Source of the DNA: Fusobacterium mortiferum ATCC 9817
Lineage (GTDB): Bacteria; Fusobacteriota; Fusobacteriia; Fusobacteriales; Fusobacteriaceae
Length of the DNA stretch: 64,000 bases
Direction: 5' to 3'
NCBI RefSeq assembly: GCF_000158195.2
Contig: NZ_GL987988.1
Location: 432,126 to 496,125, forward strand
Part shown: piece by piece, positions 1 to 8,364 of the stretch
Layout of the letters: each line of letters opens with the position of its first letter
How positions within the stretch are numbered: the stretch's first letter is position 1
Translations under genes and position numbers: made by a program
The notes under the pieces: model-generated
The model's database searches: none
What the model saw: the letters and a program-made list of their open reading frames with translations, nothing else
Told to the model about the DNA's origin: nothing

Positions 1-1151
1 TCTCCTTTGATAAACTTTCTAACTACATCTCTGTATTTTCCATTCCATTCACTCCATCCAGCAGGCATGTCTCCTACATAGTAACCACCTAAATCCCAGC
101 TTTCAGAGATAAGTTTACAATGGGATAGAATAGGATCTTGAGCTATCTCATTAAGTATAGATTGACCTCCCCATTGTCCATATTCATCTCTTCCTAGGAT
201 AGGTGCTAAGTCAAATCTAAATCCATCAACTCCCATATCAAGATACCAATATTTTAATGAGTTTAGAATAATGTCCTTACTCATTACAGTGTTACAATTA
301 AATGTATTACCACAGCCAGAGTAGTTAGTATAATTTTCTCCATCTTTTTCTAATATATAGAATCCACTTTTATTCATAGCTTTAAAGTTATATAGATGAC
401 CACCATTTCCACCTTCAGCAGTATGGTTATATACTACATCTAAAATGACTTCTATTCCATTTTTATGTAACTCTTTAATAAGTTCTTTTAACTCTACAAC
501 TTCATCAAAACTATCTAGATTTTTTTTACTAGAGAATTTTTTTGTAGGAGCAAAGAAGCTAATGGGATTATATCCCCATACATTTTCTAAAACCTTATTA
601 TGTGAATCATACCTACCAGTATATTCATCCCATTCATATACAGGGAGAAACTCTACTGCTGTAATTCCTAGTTCTTTTAAATAAGGAATTTTTTCCATAA
701 ATCCCTTATATTTTCCAGGAAACTTTACAAGAGAGTTAGAATTTTGAGTAAATAGTTTAATATGGACTTCATATATTATACTCTCACTCATTGGAGTATC
801 AAGATGTCTCTCTTTAAAAAGTTCTTTTTTTACAGCGATAGATTTTTTATTTTTACACTCTTTGTGATTGGTATATGAAAAAGCGTAGGGGTCTAAAAGT
901 TCAGGAGAATCATCTATTTTCCAAGAGTATATTACTCCTTCTTTAGCTCTCCTTAGAAAAATATGCCAAATATCCCCAGTTTTATTAATCTTTTCATCTA
1001 ACTTCAAAGAGAGTGTTGGCTCTGTATTGTGGGCAAAATCATATATATTTAGAATAACGTTTTTTTTATTTTTACAATAGATACCAAAGTTAATTCCTGT
1101 ATCAAGAACAGTAGCTCCAAGTACAGGAAAACCAAAATCAACACTATACAT
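1..1151 (-). CDS. glgX: Glycogen debranching enzyme GlgX, 5' part (cut by window edge)
   Basis: The leftward frame opens at the ATG at 1151-1149, behind a GGAGAG ribosome site, and stays open for 383 codons to the window edge, so the C-terminus is missing. An N-terminal carbohydrate-binding (CBM48-like) region is followed by a GH13 alpha-amylase barrel. Visible motifs are WGYNPISFFAP, VILDVVYNHTAEG, GVDGFRFDLAP with the nucleophile Asp, and ISESWD with the acid Glu, then the GlgX/isoamylase-type AGWSEWNGKYRD stretch. The family hydrolyses alpha-1,6 branches of glycogen limit dextrin in the cytoplasm. It is the only glycogen gene here outside the 8.3-18.8 kb operon and has its own promoter. 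A type I pullulanase is the alternative, but the motif spelling fits GlgX better. Confidence 0.88.
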   Translation of the reverse strand, partial: MYSVDFGFPVLGATVLDTGINFGIYCKNKKNVILNIYDFAHNTEPTLSLKLDEKINKTGDIWHIFLRRAKEGVIYSWKIDDSPELLDPYAFSYTNHKECKNKKSIAVKKELFKERHLDTPMSESIIYEVHIKLFTQNSNSLVKFPGKYKGFMEKIPYLKELGITAVEFLPVYEWDEYTGRYDSHNKVLENVWGYNPISFFAPTKKFSSKKNLDSFDEVVELKELIKELHKNGIEVILDVVYNHTAEGGNGGHLYNFKAMNKSGFYILEKDGENYTNYSGCGNTFNCNTVMSKDIILNSLKYWYLDMGVDGFRFDLAPILGRDEYGQWGGQSILNEIAQDPILSHCKLISESWDLGGYYVGDMPAGWSEWNGKYRDVVRKFIKG

Positions 1152-1187
1152 AATCTCTCCTTTTTTTATAAATACTTCTATAAATAA

Positions 1188-1216
1188 ATTATATAATGTA
1201 GAAAATTAAAAGTCAA
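1188..1216 (-). promoter_or_regulatory. Sigma-70-type promoter of glgX
   Basis: Read leftward, TTGACT (1216-1211) and TATAAT (1193-1188) are separated by exactly 17 bases, and the glgX start codon lies 37 bases downstream of the -10 box. Match and spacing are close to the housekeeping consensus; activity is inferred. Confidence 0.75.
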
Positions 1217-1282
1217 ACAAAGAAAGAGTGCAAAAGCTTAAAAAAAGATGGTATAATAGAAAATAAAAAGAGAGGTGTAAAA

Positions 1283-1732
1283 ATGAAAAAAGTTTTTATT
1301 GTAATCTTATTATTTTTTTTGAATATTCTCTATATAAATGCTGAAGATTATCAAGATATAATTTTGAGAAAAGTTAATAATTTCAGAGTAGAGAGTGGGC
1401 TGAAGCCATTAAAATTGAATAAGGAATTAAATAAAATAGCAATAGTTAAAGCAAAGGATATGGCAAAGGAAGAAAAGCTATCACATAACAGTGAAAAATT
1501 TGGAATGACTTTTAATCTTATTAAAGAGAAAGGGATAAGATATAGTGCTGCTGCAGAAAATATTGCAAGATGGCATGATACTCCCGAGTTTGTAGCTGAT
1601 AGATGGATAGAGTCTAAAGGTCATAGAGGAAATATATTAAATCCAGCTTATGATGAAACAGGAATAGGGCTTGCTCAAGATAAAAATGGTAAAAATTATT
1701 GGGTACAGCTATTTATTAAGAGAAAAAAATAA
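1283..1732 (+). CDS. Secreted CAP-domain (SCP/PR-1-like) protein
   Basis: A 149-residue protein with a cleavable-looking signal peptide (residues 1-20, ending INA) followed by one CAP domain. CAP landmarks are His68 in LSHNS, AENIAR at 91-96 and the GHRGNILNP motif around His114. It is a minimal bacterial CAP protein of the YkwD type, probably exported to the periplasm or surface. The biochemical role of bacterial CAP proteins is mostly unknown, so no reaction is assigned. It stands alone: glgX runs away upstream and hup follows with its own promoter. A TATAAT at 1252-1257 could be its -10, but no convincing -35 is seen. The start is supported by GAGAGG seven bases upstream. Confidence 0.85.
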   Translation: MKKVFIVILLFFLNILYINAEDYQDIILRKVNNFRVESGLKPLKLNKELNKIAIVKAKDMAKEEKLSHNSEKFGMTFNLIKEKGIRYSAAAENIARWHDTPEFVADRWIESKGHRGNILNPAYDETGIGLAQDKNGKNYWVQLFIKRKK

Positions 1733-1749
1733 AAAAATTAAGAAAAGTA

Positions 1750-1778
1750 TTGTGTTTATTGAAAAAACGTGCTATTTT
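1750..1778 (+). promoter_or_regulatory. Possible promoter of the HU gene
   Basis: TTGTGT (1750-1755) and TATTTT (1773-1778) are spaced by 17 bases, 41 bases before the HU start. Both boxes are imperfect, so this is tentative. Confidence 0.4.
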
Positions 1779-1819
1779 AATAGTAAGGGCAACAAATAAA
1801 TGATTGGGAGTGATTTCAA

Positions 1820-2140
1820 ATGACAAAAAAGGAATTTGTAGAATTATTTGGAGCAAAAGCAGAGTTAAAAACAAAAGTAGAAGCTGAGAAATTAACAAAG
1901 GCTTTCTTAGAAACACTTGAAGAGGTATTAGTAAAAGGAGATAGCGTAGCTTTTATAGGATTTGGAAAATTTGAAGCAGCAAAGAGAGCAGAAAGAACTT
2001 GCATCAATCCACAAACTAAAAAGCCTATGAAAATTGCTGCAAGAAAAGTTGCAAAATTCAAACCTGGTAAAAACTTATTAGAAAAAATGAATCCAGTTGT
2101 AGAGAAAAAAGCAGCCAAAGGAAAAAAGAAAAGTAAATAA
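1820..2140 (+). CDS. hup: HU-family DNA-binding protein
   Basis: A 106-residue histone-like protein of the HU/IHF fold. The family dimer bends and compacts DNA. The helical N-terminal body (MTKKEFVELFG) is followed by the core motif GFGKFE and the DNA-contacting arm, which reads NPQTKKPMKI where the usual HU sequence is NPQTGEEI-like. At 106 residues it exceeds the common 90-95, and the extra length is a Lys/Ala-rich tail (KKAAKGKKKSK) that would add nonspecific DNA contacts. It is monocistronic, with a candidate promoter upstream and a strong hairpin terminator downstream. The ATG is set by GGGAG ten bases upstream. Confidence 0.93.
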   Translation: MTKKEFVELFGAKAELKTKVEAEKLTKAFLETLEEVLVKGDSVAFIGFGKFEAAKRAERTCINPQTKKPMKIAARKVAKFKPGKNLLEKMNPVVEKKAAKGKKKSK

Positions 2141-2170
2141 ATAATAGAAGTTAATAAAAAAATGAAGTAG

Positions 2171-2238
2171 AAAGAGAAAATTTTACTGCAGTACTCAGTG
2201 CTAAATAGTAATGGGTAAAAGTAGAGTTTTCTCTTTTT
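2171..2238 (+). terminator. Rho-independent terminator after hup
   Basis: The arms 2171-2187 (AAAGAGAAAATTTTACT) and 2220-2236 (AGTAGAGTTTTCTCTTT) pair over 17 positions, with two G-U pairs, around a loop of about 32 bases, and end in a T run. The loop is long for a simple terminator and carries small hairpins of its own. Confidence 0.75.
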
Positions 2239-2320
2239 ATATTATAGAAAATTCAAACTAGATATTTTTTGAAAAATAGTATAAAATATCAGAGTATAGT
2301 ATAACAAAAAGGGAGATAAT

Positions 2321-3886
2321 ATGAGAGAAAATAAGAAATTTATGATTAGCATACTTGGAGTCATAGCACTATATATAGTAACTATTACTACTACAGCTGG
2401 AATAACTAGAGACATTGGTAAAAATAATACAAATATTATGGTAGAGCAAGATATAAATAAACAAGCAACAGATGTAAATGTAGTTGAAAAACAAGAGGAA
2501 CAGGTACTACCTTTAAAGGAGATAAAAATACCAGAAAAAGCACCTAAAAAGATTTTTGCTTATACGATAAATATTAAAACTCCTATCTATGCTGAACCTG
2601 ATGGAAAAATACAAAAGGATAGCTTGAAAAAAGCAGTAAAGGTGGAAGTTTTAGAAGAAAAAATAGTAGAAACTCCAAAGGAAATAAAAATAAAAAAAGA
2701 AGATGGGACTTATGAGACAAAAACTAATATTGAAAAAAGTTATTGGAGAAGAATAACTTATGGAAAAAATAATGAGATAAGAGAAGGATGGATAAGAACA
2801 GGAAGCTTGACTGAGGATATACATAAGGTAATACCATCTAACTTAAAAAATATAGATTTTACTCCTGTCCCTAAAAAAGAGTATGTAAATAATCCTAGAA
2901 TTGATGTTAAAGGGATATATTTAACAGTAAATACAGCTTCATCAACAAAAAGAATGGATGAGTTGATAGAGCTAGCTAAGAGAACAGGGATAAATGCCTT
3001 TGTAATAGATGTCAAAGAGGATTTTGGAAAGATGTTATTTAAAACAGAGGCAGAATTAAAGTATATAGGTAAAAATGATAAGAGATATCCTATAAATGAT
3101 ATACAAGCTTTTATAAAAAAATTAAAAGACAACAATATATACGCAATAGCTAGAATAGTATCTTTTAAAGATCCTACTTATGCAGCAAAGCATCCAGACA
3201 AAGCTATTATAAAGAGAGCTACTGGAAAACCTTTCACTAATAGTGATGGAGTAATATGGGTATCCCCTCATGATAGATATCTATGGGAATACAATATAGC
3301 TGTGGCAAAGGAAGCTGCTAAGGTTGGATTTAATGAGATACAGTTTGACTATGTGAGATTTCCAGCTTCAAATGGAGGGAAACTTGATAAGGAATTAGAT
3401 TATAGAAATAGTACTGGGGAATCAAAACCAGAAACTATTCAAAAATATCTAAAATATGCTAGAAAAGAGTTAGAACCATTAGAGGTATATATATCAGCAG
3501 ATATCTATGGACAAGTACCAAGTTCAGATGATGATATGGGGCTTGGACAGCACTGGGAAGTAATAAGTAATGAGGTAGACGTAATCTCTCCTATGGCATA
3601 TCCTAGCCATTATGGAAGGGGAGTGTATGGAATACCTGTACCTGATGCAGAGCCATATAAGACTATCTATCATACAACATTAGATGGAATAAATAGAAAT
3701 TATAACTTAACTTATCCATCTCAAATCAGACCTTGGTTACAAGCTTTTACTGCTAAGTGGGTAAAAGGATATATTCCTTATGGTAAAAAAGAGATAGAAG
3801 CTCAGGTAAAAGCTTTAGAGGATTTAGGAATAAATCAATACTTATTGTGGAGCCCAAGCAATAGATATGGAATTGTAGAAAAATAG
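2321..3886 (+). CDS. Membrane-anchored putative glycoside hydrolase (DUF4015 type)
   Basis: A 521-residue protein with an N-terminal membrane segment (about 8-28) that would hold it on the outer face of the inner membrane. A charged linker follows, then an SH3-like module (about 80-165, ending GWIRTGSL), and then a TIM-barrel domain from about 195 to the end that I recognise as the DUF4015 putative glycosyl hydrolase family. Signature stretches are DVKGIYLTVNTA, FVIDVKEDFGKM, EIQFDYVRFPA and DVISPMAYPSHY. The SH3 module suggests peptidoglycan or another envelope polymer as target, but substrate and activity are not established for the family. It is flanked by terminators or gaps and is probably a single-gene unit. 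Confidence 0.8.
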   Translation: MRENKKFMISILGVIALYIVTITTTAGITRDIGKNNTNIMVEQDINKQATDVNVVEKQEEQVLPLKEIKIPEKAPKKIFAYTINIKTPIYAEPDGKIQKDSLKKAVKVEVLEEKIVETPKEIKIKKEDGTYETKTNIEKSYWRRITYGKNNEIREGWIRTGSLTEDIHKVIPSNLKNIDFTPVPKKEYVNNPRIDVKGIYLTVNTASSTKRMDELIELAKRTGINAFVIDVKEDFGKMLFKTEAELKYIGKNDKRYPINDIQAFIKKLKDNNIYAIARIVSFKDPTYAAKHPDKAIIKRATGKPFTNSDGVIWVSPHDRYLWEYNIAVAKEAAKVGFNEIQFDYVRFPASNGGKLDKELDYRNSTGESKPETIQKYLKYARKELEPLEVYISADIYGQVPSSDDDMGLGQHWEVISNEVDVISPMAYPSHYGRGVYGIPVPDAEPYKTIYHTTLDGINRNYNLTYPSQIRPWLQAFTAKWVKGYIPYGKKEIEAQVKALEDLGINQYLLWSPSNRYGIVEK

Positions 3887-3966
3887 TTAGATAGAATAAA
3901 AAACTATTTTAAAAATCAGTAATATATGGTACAATATGAAATAGTTCTAATATAGGAGTTGAAAGT

Positions 3967-4824
3967 TTGGAAGGAATAATCAATATAAATAAACCTAGTG
4001 GAATTACATCTTTTGATGTGATAAGAGTATTGAGAAGAGTATTAAAAGAGAAAAGAATAGGACATACAGGAACTCTAGATCCGTTAGCTGAAGGAGTCTT
4101 AGTGGTGTGTTTAGGAAGAGCTACTAGATTAGTTCAAGATATAGAGGGATATTCTAAAATATACACTGCAGGTTTTGAGCTAGGGTATAGGACAGATACC
4201 TATGATATAGAGGGTAAAACTATAGAAGAATCAGAGAAAAAGTCTGCCACTAGAGATGAGCTAGATATAGTTTTAAAAAAATTTATAGGGGATATAAAGC
4301 AGATACCACCTATGTATTCAGCTCTTAAAGTAGATGGACAAAAGCTCTATGACTTAGCAAGAAAAGGTATAGAGGTAGAGAGAAAAGCTAGAGATATACA
4401 TATTGATTTTATTGAAGTTTTAGAGTTTGATGGAGTAAAGGGAAAAATTAGATGTGGTGTTTCGAAAGGAACATATATACGTTCTCTAATAGATGATATG
4501 GGAAGAGAGCTAGGGACTCTAGCTACTATGAACTCATTAGTTAGAGAAAAGGTAGGAGATTCTAGTATAGATAAAGCATTTACTCTTGAGGATATAGAGA
4601 GATTACACAATGAAGGAAATAGTAGCTTTCTTCAAAGTGTAGAAGAGTTTTTTACCTACCCTCAACTAGAGATTGAAGAGGGGAAAAATCTTACTCTATT
4701 TTTAAACGGAAATACTATCAGACATCAAAGTCCAAATGGTAGATATAGAGTTTATTGTCAAAATAAATTCTTAGGTTTAGCAAATGTAAATAACAATTTA
4801 TTAAAAGGGTATAAATATTTTTAA
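3967..4824 (+). CDS. truB: tRNA pseudouridine(55) synthase TruB
   Basis: A 285-residue enzyme making pseudouridine 55 in the T-arm of tRNAs. The catalytic motif GHTGTLDPLAEG places the nucleophile at Asp38. Later family blocks include PPMYSALKVDGQKLYDLAR and the SKGTYIRSL motif, and the C-terminal part fits a PUA-like end. The start is TTG at 3967, fixed by an AGGAG site nine bases upstream and by the family N-terminus (GIININKPSG). It lies 20 bases ahead of typA and the two are probably cotranscribed. Confidence 0.95.
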   Translation: MEGIININKPSGITSFDVIRVLRRVLKEKRIGHTGTLDPLAEGVLVVCLGRATRLVQDIEGYSKIYTAGFELGYRTDTYDIEGKTIEESEKKSATRDELDIVLKKFIGDIKQIPPMYSALKVDGQKLYDLARKGIEVERKARDIHIDFIEVLEFDGVKGKIRCGVSKGTYIRSLIDDMGRELGTLATMNSLVREKVGDSSIDKAFTLEDIERLHNEGNSSFLQSVEEFFTYPQLEIEEGKNLTLFLNGNTIRHQSPNGRYRVYCQNKFLGLANVNNNLLKGYKYF

Positions 4825-4844
4825 CCCTAAAGGAAGGAAGAATA

Positions 4845-6662
4845 ATGAAAATAAAAAACATAGCAATTATTGCCCATGTTGACCACGGTAAAACAACACT
4901 AGTGGACTGTCTTTTAAGACAAGGGGGAGCTTTTGGTTCTCACGAATTAGAAAAAGTAGAAGAGAGAGTAATGGACTCTAACGACATTGAAAGAGAGAGA
5001 GGAATAACTATCTTCTCTAAAAATGCCTCTGTTAGATACAAAGATTACAAAATCAACATTGTAGACACTCCAGGACATGCTGACTTTGGAGGAGAGGTAC
5101 AAAGAATTATGAAAATGGTTGACTCTGTTGTACTTCTAGTAGATGCTTTTGAGGGACCAATGCCTCAAACTAAATATGTTCTTAAAAAAGCTTTAGAGCA
5201 AGGACATAGACCAATAGTTGTAGTAAATAAAGTGGATAAACCAAATGCAAGACCAGAAGATGTATTATATATGGTTTATGAGCTATTTATTGAATTAAAT
5301 GCTAATGATTTACAACTTGAATTCCCAGTTGTATATGCTTCAGGAAAAGGTGGATTTGCTAAGAGAAACTTAGAAGATGAAAGTTCTGATATGACTCCAC
5401 TATTTGAAACTATCCTTGAGCATGTAGAGGATCCAGAGGGAGACGACAATAAACCTATGCAATTCTTAATAACAAACATAGCTTATGATAACTATGTTGG
5501 AAAGTTAGCAGTAGGAAGAATCCACAATGGTATCGTAAGAAGAAACCAAGATGTTATGCTTATAAAAAGAGATGGAAAGATGATAAAAGGAAAAATCTCT
5601 GTACTTTATGGATATGAAGGATTAAAAAGAGTAGAGATTCAAGAGGCACATGCTGGAGATATAGTTTGTATAGCTGGTATAGATAATATAGATATTGGAG
5701 AGACATTAGCTGATGTAAATGAGCCAATAGCTCTACCATTAATAGATATAGATGAGCCAACTTTAGCTATGACATTTATGGTAAATGATTCTCCATTTGC
5801 TGGAAAAGAGGGAAAATTTGTAACTTCAAGACATATTTGGGAAAGACTTCAAAAAGAGTTACAAACTAACGTAAGTATGAAAGTAGAAGCAACTGATACT
5901 CCAGATGCATTTGTTGTAAAAGGAAGAGGAGAACTTCAACTTTCTATATTACTAGAGAATATGAGAAGAGAAGGATTTGAAATTCAAGTATCTAAACCAA
6001 GAGTTCTTATGAAAGAGCAAGATGGAAAGAGACTTGAGCCGATTGAGATGGCACTTATAGACGTAGATGATAGCTACACAGGAGTAGTTATTGAGAAAAT
6101 GGGTATAAGAAAAGGGGAAATGGTATCTATGATACCTGGAACTGATGGATATACTCGTTTAGAGTTCAAAGTACCAGCAAGAGGACTTATTGGATTTAGA
6201 AATGAATTCTTAACAGATACAAAGGGAACAGGAATATTAAACCACTCTTTCTACGATTATGAGCCACATAAGGGAGAGATTCCTACAAGAAGTAGAGGAG
6301 TACTTATTGCAACTGAGCCAGGAGTAACTGTAGCTTATGCATTAAACAATATTCAAGATAGAGGAACTCTATTTTTAGACCCAGGAATTCCTGTATATGA
6401 GGGAATGATAGTTGGAGAGCACAGCAGAGAGAATGACCTTGTAGTAAACGTATGTAAAACTAAAAAACTTACAAATATGAGAGCTGCAGGAAGTGACGAT
6501 GCTGTAAAATTAGCTCCACCTAGAAAATTTACTTTAGAGCAAGCATTGGATTATATAGCTGATGATGAGCTTGTAGAAGTAACTCCTGAGAACATCAGAT
6601 TAAGAAAGAAATATCTGAAAGAGGGAGAGAGAAGAAAATATGAAAAGAGAAATGAAGAGTAG
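4845..6662 (+). CDS. typA: Ribosome-associated translational GTPase TypA/BipA
   Basis: A 605-residue GTPase of the EF-G/LepA class that binds ribosomes and acts in 50S assembly and stress adaptation. The G motifs are all present: AHVDHGKTT (P loop, residue 8 on), RERGITI (switch I), DTPGHADF and NKVDKP. The EF-G-like domain II/III region and the TypA-specific C-terminal half follow ([57 protein letters not shown]). Length is normal. The stop codon lies inside the next gene, which starts at 6640, so a lipoprotein is translationally coupled to it. Confidence 0.97.
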   Translation: MKIKNIAIIAHVDHGKTTLVDCLLRQGGAFGSHELEKVEERVMDSNDIERERGITIFSKNASVRYKDYKINIVDTPGHADFGGEVQRIMKMVDSVVLLVDAFEGPMPQTKYVLKKALEQGHRPIVVVNKVDKPNARPEDVLYMVYELFIELNANDLQLEFPVVYASGKGGFAKRNLEDESSDMTPLFETILEHVEDPEGDDNKPMQFLITNIAYDNYVGKLAVGRIHNGIVRRNQDVMLIKRDGKMIKGKISVLYGYEGLKRVEIQEAHAGDIVCIAGIDNIDIGETLADVNEPIALPLIDIDEPTLAMTFMVNDSPFAGKEGKFVTSRHIWERLQKELQTNVSMKVEATDTPDAFVVKGRGELQLSILLENMRREGFEIQVSKPRVLMKEQDGKRLEPIEMALIDVDDSYTGVVIEKMGIRKGEMVSMIPGTDGYTRLEFKVPARGLIGFRNEFLTDTKGTGILNHSFYDYEPHKGEIPTRSRGVLIATEPGVTVAYALNNIQDRGTLFLDPGIPVYEGMIVGEHSRENDLVVNVCKTKKLTNMRAAGSDDAVKLAPPRKFTLEQALDYIADDELVEVTPENIRLRKKYLKEGERRKYEKRNEE

Positions 6663-7512
6663 TATTTTTAAAGGTATAATTTTTCTTACTCTAATAGTGA
6701 TATTAAGTGGTTGTACTCTTTTTCAAAAAAAGAGTACTATCCCAACAATAGAGCAAGTATATAGTAGTATATTATTAGATGATGCTTATAGATTAAATAA
6801 ATATTTAATAGATGGTTTTCCATTAAATTATGAAAATAGTGATGGAAAAAATCTACTTGTAATAGCATTAGAAAATAATAGTCTAAATTCAATAGATATT
6901 TTATTAAATAAGGATATTGATAAAAATAAAAGGGATAACTTTGGAAAAACTCCAATTTTTTATGTAAGAAGCTTTGATGCTTTAAAAAAACTTTGTGAGG
7001 ATAAAGCTGAGTTAAATGTCTTAAATAATCAAGGGGAGCCACTATTTATCTACTTCTTAAAAAATAAGCCTATATCTTATTCTGAATATATTATCACTCA
7101 AAATATAGATTTTCAATTGAAGGATAAAAATGGTTGGAGTGCTATGTTTTGGAGTGGAATAGTTGGGAATCCTGAGCTCATTAGAAAGATGAATGAAAGA
7201 GGGGCAAACTTTTTAGAGGTTGATGAGAGAGGTAACTATCCTATATACTATGTCTATGACGAGAAGAATCTAATGGAGCTTTTAAATATAAAAGGTTATG
7301 ATTTAAAAAAGAGAAATCTCAATAGAGAGAATATATTAGGAGAAGTTTATTTAAGAGCAGTAGCTAATGGCTTTACTGATGTTATAAAAAGAGTGTTAGA
7401 ACTAGGTGTAAATCCTAACTATGCTTCTTATGGAGATAATGCTATCTCAATAGCTAAAGAAAATAAAAATAGTGAAATGATAAAATTTTTAAATGACAAC
7501 GGTATAAAATAA
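6640..7512 (+). CDS. Ankyrin-repeat-like lipoprotein
   Basis: A 290-residue protein with a lipoprotein signal peptide (residues 1-24) and the lipobox LSGC, so the mature protein should be lipid-anchored through Cys25. The remainder is a run of degenerate ankyrin-like units of about 33 residues (for example LLVIALENNSLNSIDILLNKDI, KDKNGWSAMFWSGIVGN, YLRAVANGFTDVIKRVLELGVNPN), a protein-interaction scaffold. It overlaps the end of typA by 23 bases in another frame. An ATG at 6652 is an alternative start; 6640 has the better-spaced GGGAGAGAG site. The partner is unknown. Confidence 0.75.
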   Translation: MKREMKSSIFKGIIFLTLIVILSGCTLFQKKSTIPTIEQVYSSILLDDAYRLNKYLIDGFPLNYENSDGKNLLVIALENNSLNSIDILLNKDIDKNKRDNFGKTPIFYVRSFDALKKLCEDKAELNVLNNQGEPLFIYFLKNKPISYSEYIITQNIDFQLKDKNGWSAMFWSGIVGNPELIRKMNERGANFLEVDERGNYPIYYVYDEKNLMELLNIKGYDLKKRNLNRENILGEVYLRAVANGFTDVIKRVLELGVNPNYASYGDNAISIAKENKNSEMIKFLNDNGIK

Positions 7513-7566
7513 GAATTTTAAAAAACTGAAAAATAATTGTAGAATGTAGTAGAGGAGGTGTTAAAG

Positions 7567-7920
7567 ATGAGATTAAAAAAGATATTGATGTTGTTTATTT
7601 TTATATTTTCATTGATGATGACAAATCTATTTAACTCTCATAATAAACCACCTCTATTAGAAAACAGAGCTACACAAAATATTGTAATTTTAGCAGAAAA
7701 TAATTCTAATCCTCAAGAGATAATACCATTAGATTTATCATTAGGAGATAATCACAACTTTATAGTAGATTACTACAAAGATATGATACCATTGCTTATA
7801 GAGATGGTATTGACAGTTTTAACTATCTATGTAGTTAAAGAAAAGTTTTTTAGATATCGAAAAGAGCGAGGATTAGCAGGAATAATACTCTGGGATAAAA
7901 AAAGAGTATTACGTAATTAA
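7567..7920 (+). CDS. Small exported membrane protein of unknown function
   Basis: I do not recognise the family. The product is 117 residues with an N-terminal hydrophobic signal or anchor (KKILMLFIFIFSLMM), an exported polar stretch of about 55 residues (LLENRATQNIVILAENN and on), a second membrane segment (IPLLIEMVLTVLTIYVV) and a basic cytoplasmic tail (KEKFFRYRKERG). The likely topology is both termini inside with one external loop. I set the start at the ATG at 7567, because AGAGGAGG at 7551-7558 is ideally spaced for it; an in-frame GTG at 7558 overlaps that site and is unlikely. It precedes another small membrane protein in the same orientation. Confidence 0.6.
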   Translation: MRLKKILMLFIFIFSLMMTNLFNSHNKPPLLENRATQNIVILAENNSNPQEIIPLDLSLGDNHNFIVDYYKDMIPLLIEMVLTVLTIYVVKEKFFRYRKERGLAGIILWDKKRVLRN

Positions 7921-7923
7921 AAA

Positions 7924-7966
7924 CTTCCATTTTAAAAAAATAAATATTATAGAATTAAAATGGAGG
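7924..7966 (+). promoter_or_regulatory. Hairpin that would sequester the next ribosome binding site
   Basis: CTTCCATTTTA (7924-7934) pairs with TAAAATGGAGG (7956-7966) at ten of eleven positions. The right arm contains the GGAGG that serves the start codon at 7973. No T run follows, so it is not an ordinary terminator. Folding would hide the ribosome site; control of translation is an inference. Confidence 0.5.
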
Positions 7967-7972
7967 ATAAAT

Positions 7973-8176
7973 ATGTTAACAGTAAAAGAGAGATTAGAAT
8001 TAGATGAGTTAGAAAAAATGAATAAAGATTTTAGTAAAAGTGATAATAAAGAGCTTGAAGATAATTATGTGTATGACAATAGATTAGGAGCATTATTACT
8101 TTTAGTTTCATATTGTGGAATAGGAGTTTTTATTCTTTATAAGATAGCTGAGTTATTACTTCAAAAATTAAGCTAA
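7973..8176 (+). CDS. Small single-pass membrane protein of unknown function
   Basis: A 67-residue product: a charged N-terminal half (EELEKM/KDFSKSDNKELED-like, acidic) followed by one hydrophobic helix (ALLLLVSYCGIGVFILYKIAELLL) near the C-terminus, suggesting a tail-anchored inner-membrane protein. No family is recognised. The start has a perfect GGAGG seven bases upstream. That site lies in the right arm of a stem-loop (7924-7966). A strong terminator follows, so it ends a short transcript that probably includes the gene at 7567. Confidence 0.6.
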   Translation: MLTVKERLELDELEKMNKDFSKSDNKELEDNYVYDNRLGALLLLVSYCGIGVFILYKIAELLLQKLS

Positions 8177-8184
8177 AAAAATAT

Positions 8185-8234
8185 AAACTATGGAGTTATT
8201 ATATTAAAAATATAATATCTTCATAGTTTTTTTT
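8185..8234 (+). terminator. Rho-independent terminator
   Basis: AAACTATG (8185-8192) pairs with CATAGTTT (8222-8229), with further pairing of TTATTATATT and AATATAATAT-like inner arms, and the right arm runs into eight T residues. It separates the small membrane genes from the glycogen operon. Confidence 0.8.
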
Positions 8235-8284
8235 ATTTTCACAACTATAAAAAAACAAAATTTCCTATAAAAATATATTTTTTC

Positions 8285-8313
8285 TTGAAAATAAACAAAA
8301 TAAGGAGTATAAT
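8285..8313 (+). promoter_or_regulatory. Promoter of the TrmB-glycogen operon
   Basis: TTGAAA (8285-8290) and TATAAT (8308-8313) with 17-base spacing, about 50 bases before the regulator start. It is the only strong promoter seen before glgA, so it probably drives the whole operon. Confidence 0.75.
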
Positions 8314-8325
8314 GATAAATGAAAA

Positions 8326-8349
8326 TAGTAGTTCGATAAAAAACTACTA
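8326..8349 (+). promoter_or_regulatory. Inverted repeat in the operon leader, candidate TrmB operator
   Basis: TAGTAGTT (8326-8333) and AACTACTA (8342-8349) form a perfect 8-base inverted repeat with an 8-base spacer. It sits just downstream of the predicted transcription start and upstream of the regulator gene. That position suits autorepression, or alternatively a leader stem-loop. Confidence 0.5.
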
Positions 8350-8364
8350 ATGTGGGGGATTAAA

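Noticed and set aside
445..684. Open frame of 79 codons on the + strand
   Set aside because: It lies antisense inside glgX, has no ribosome site and no recognisable domain, and is explained by codon bias of the real gene.
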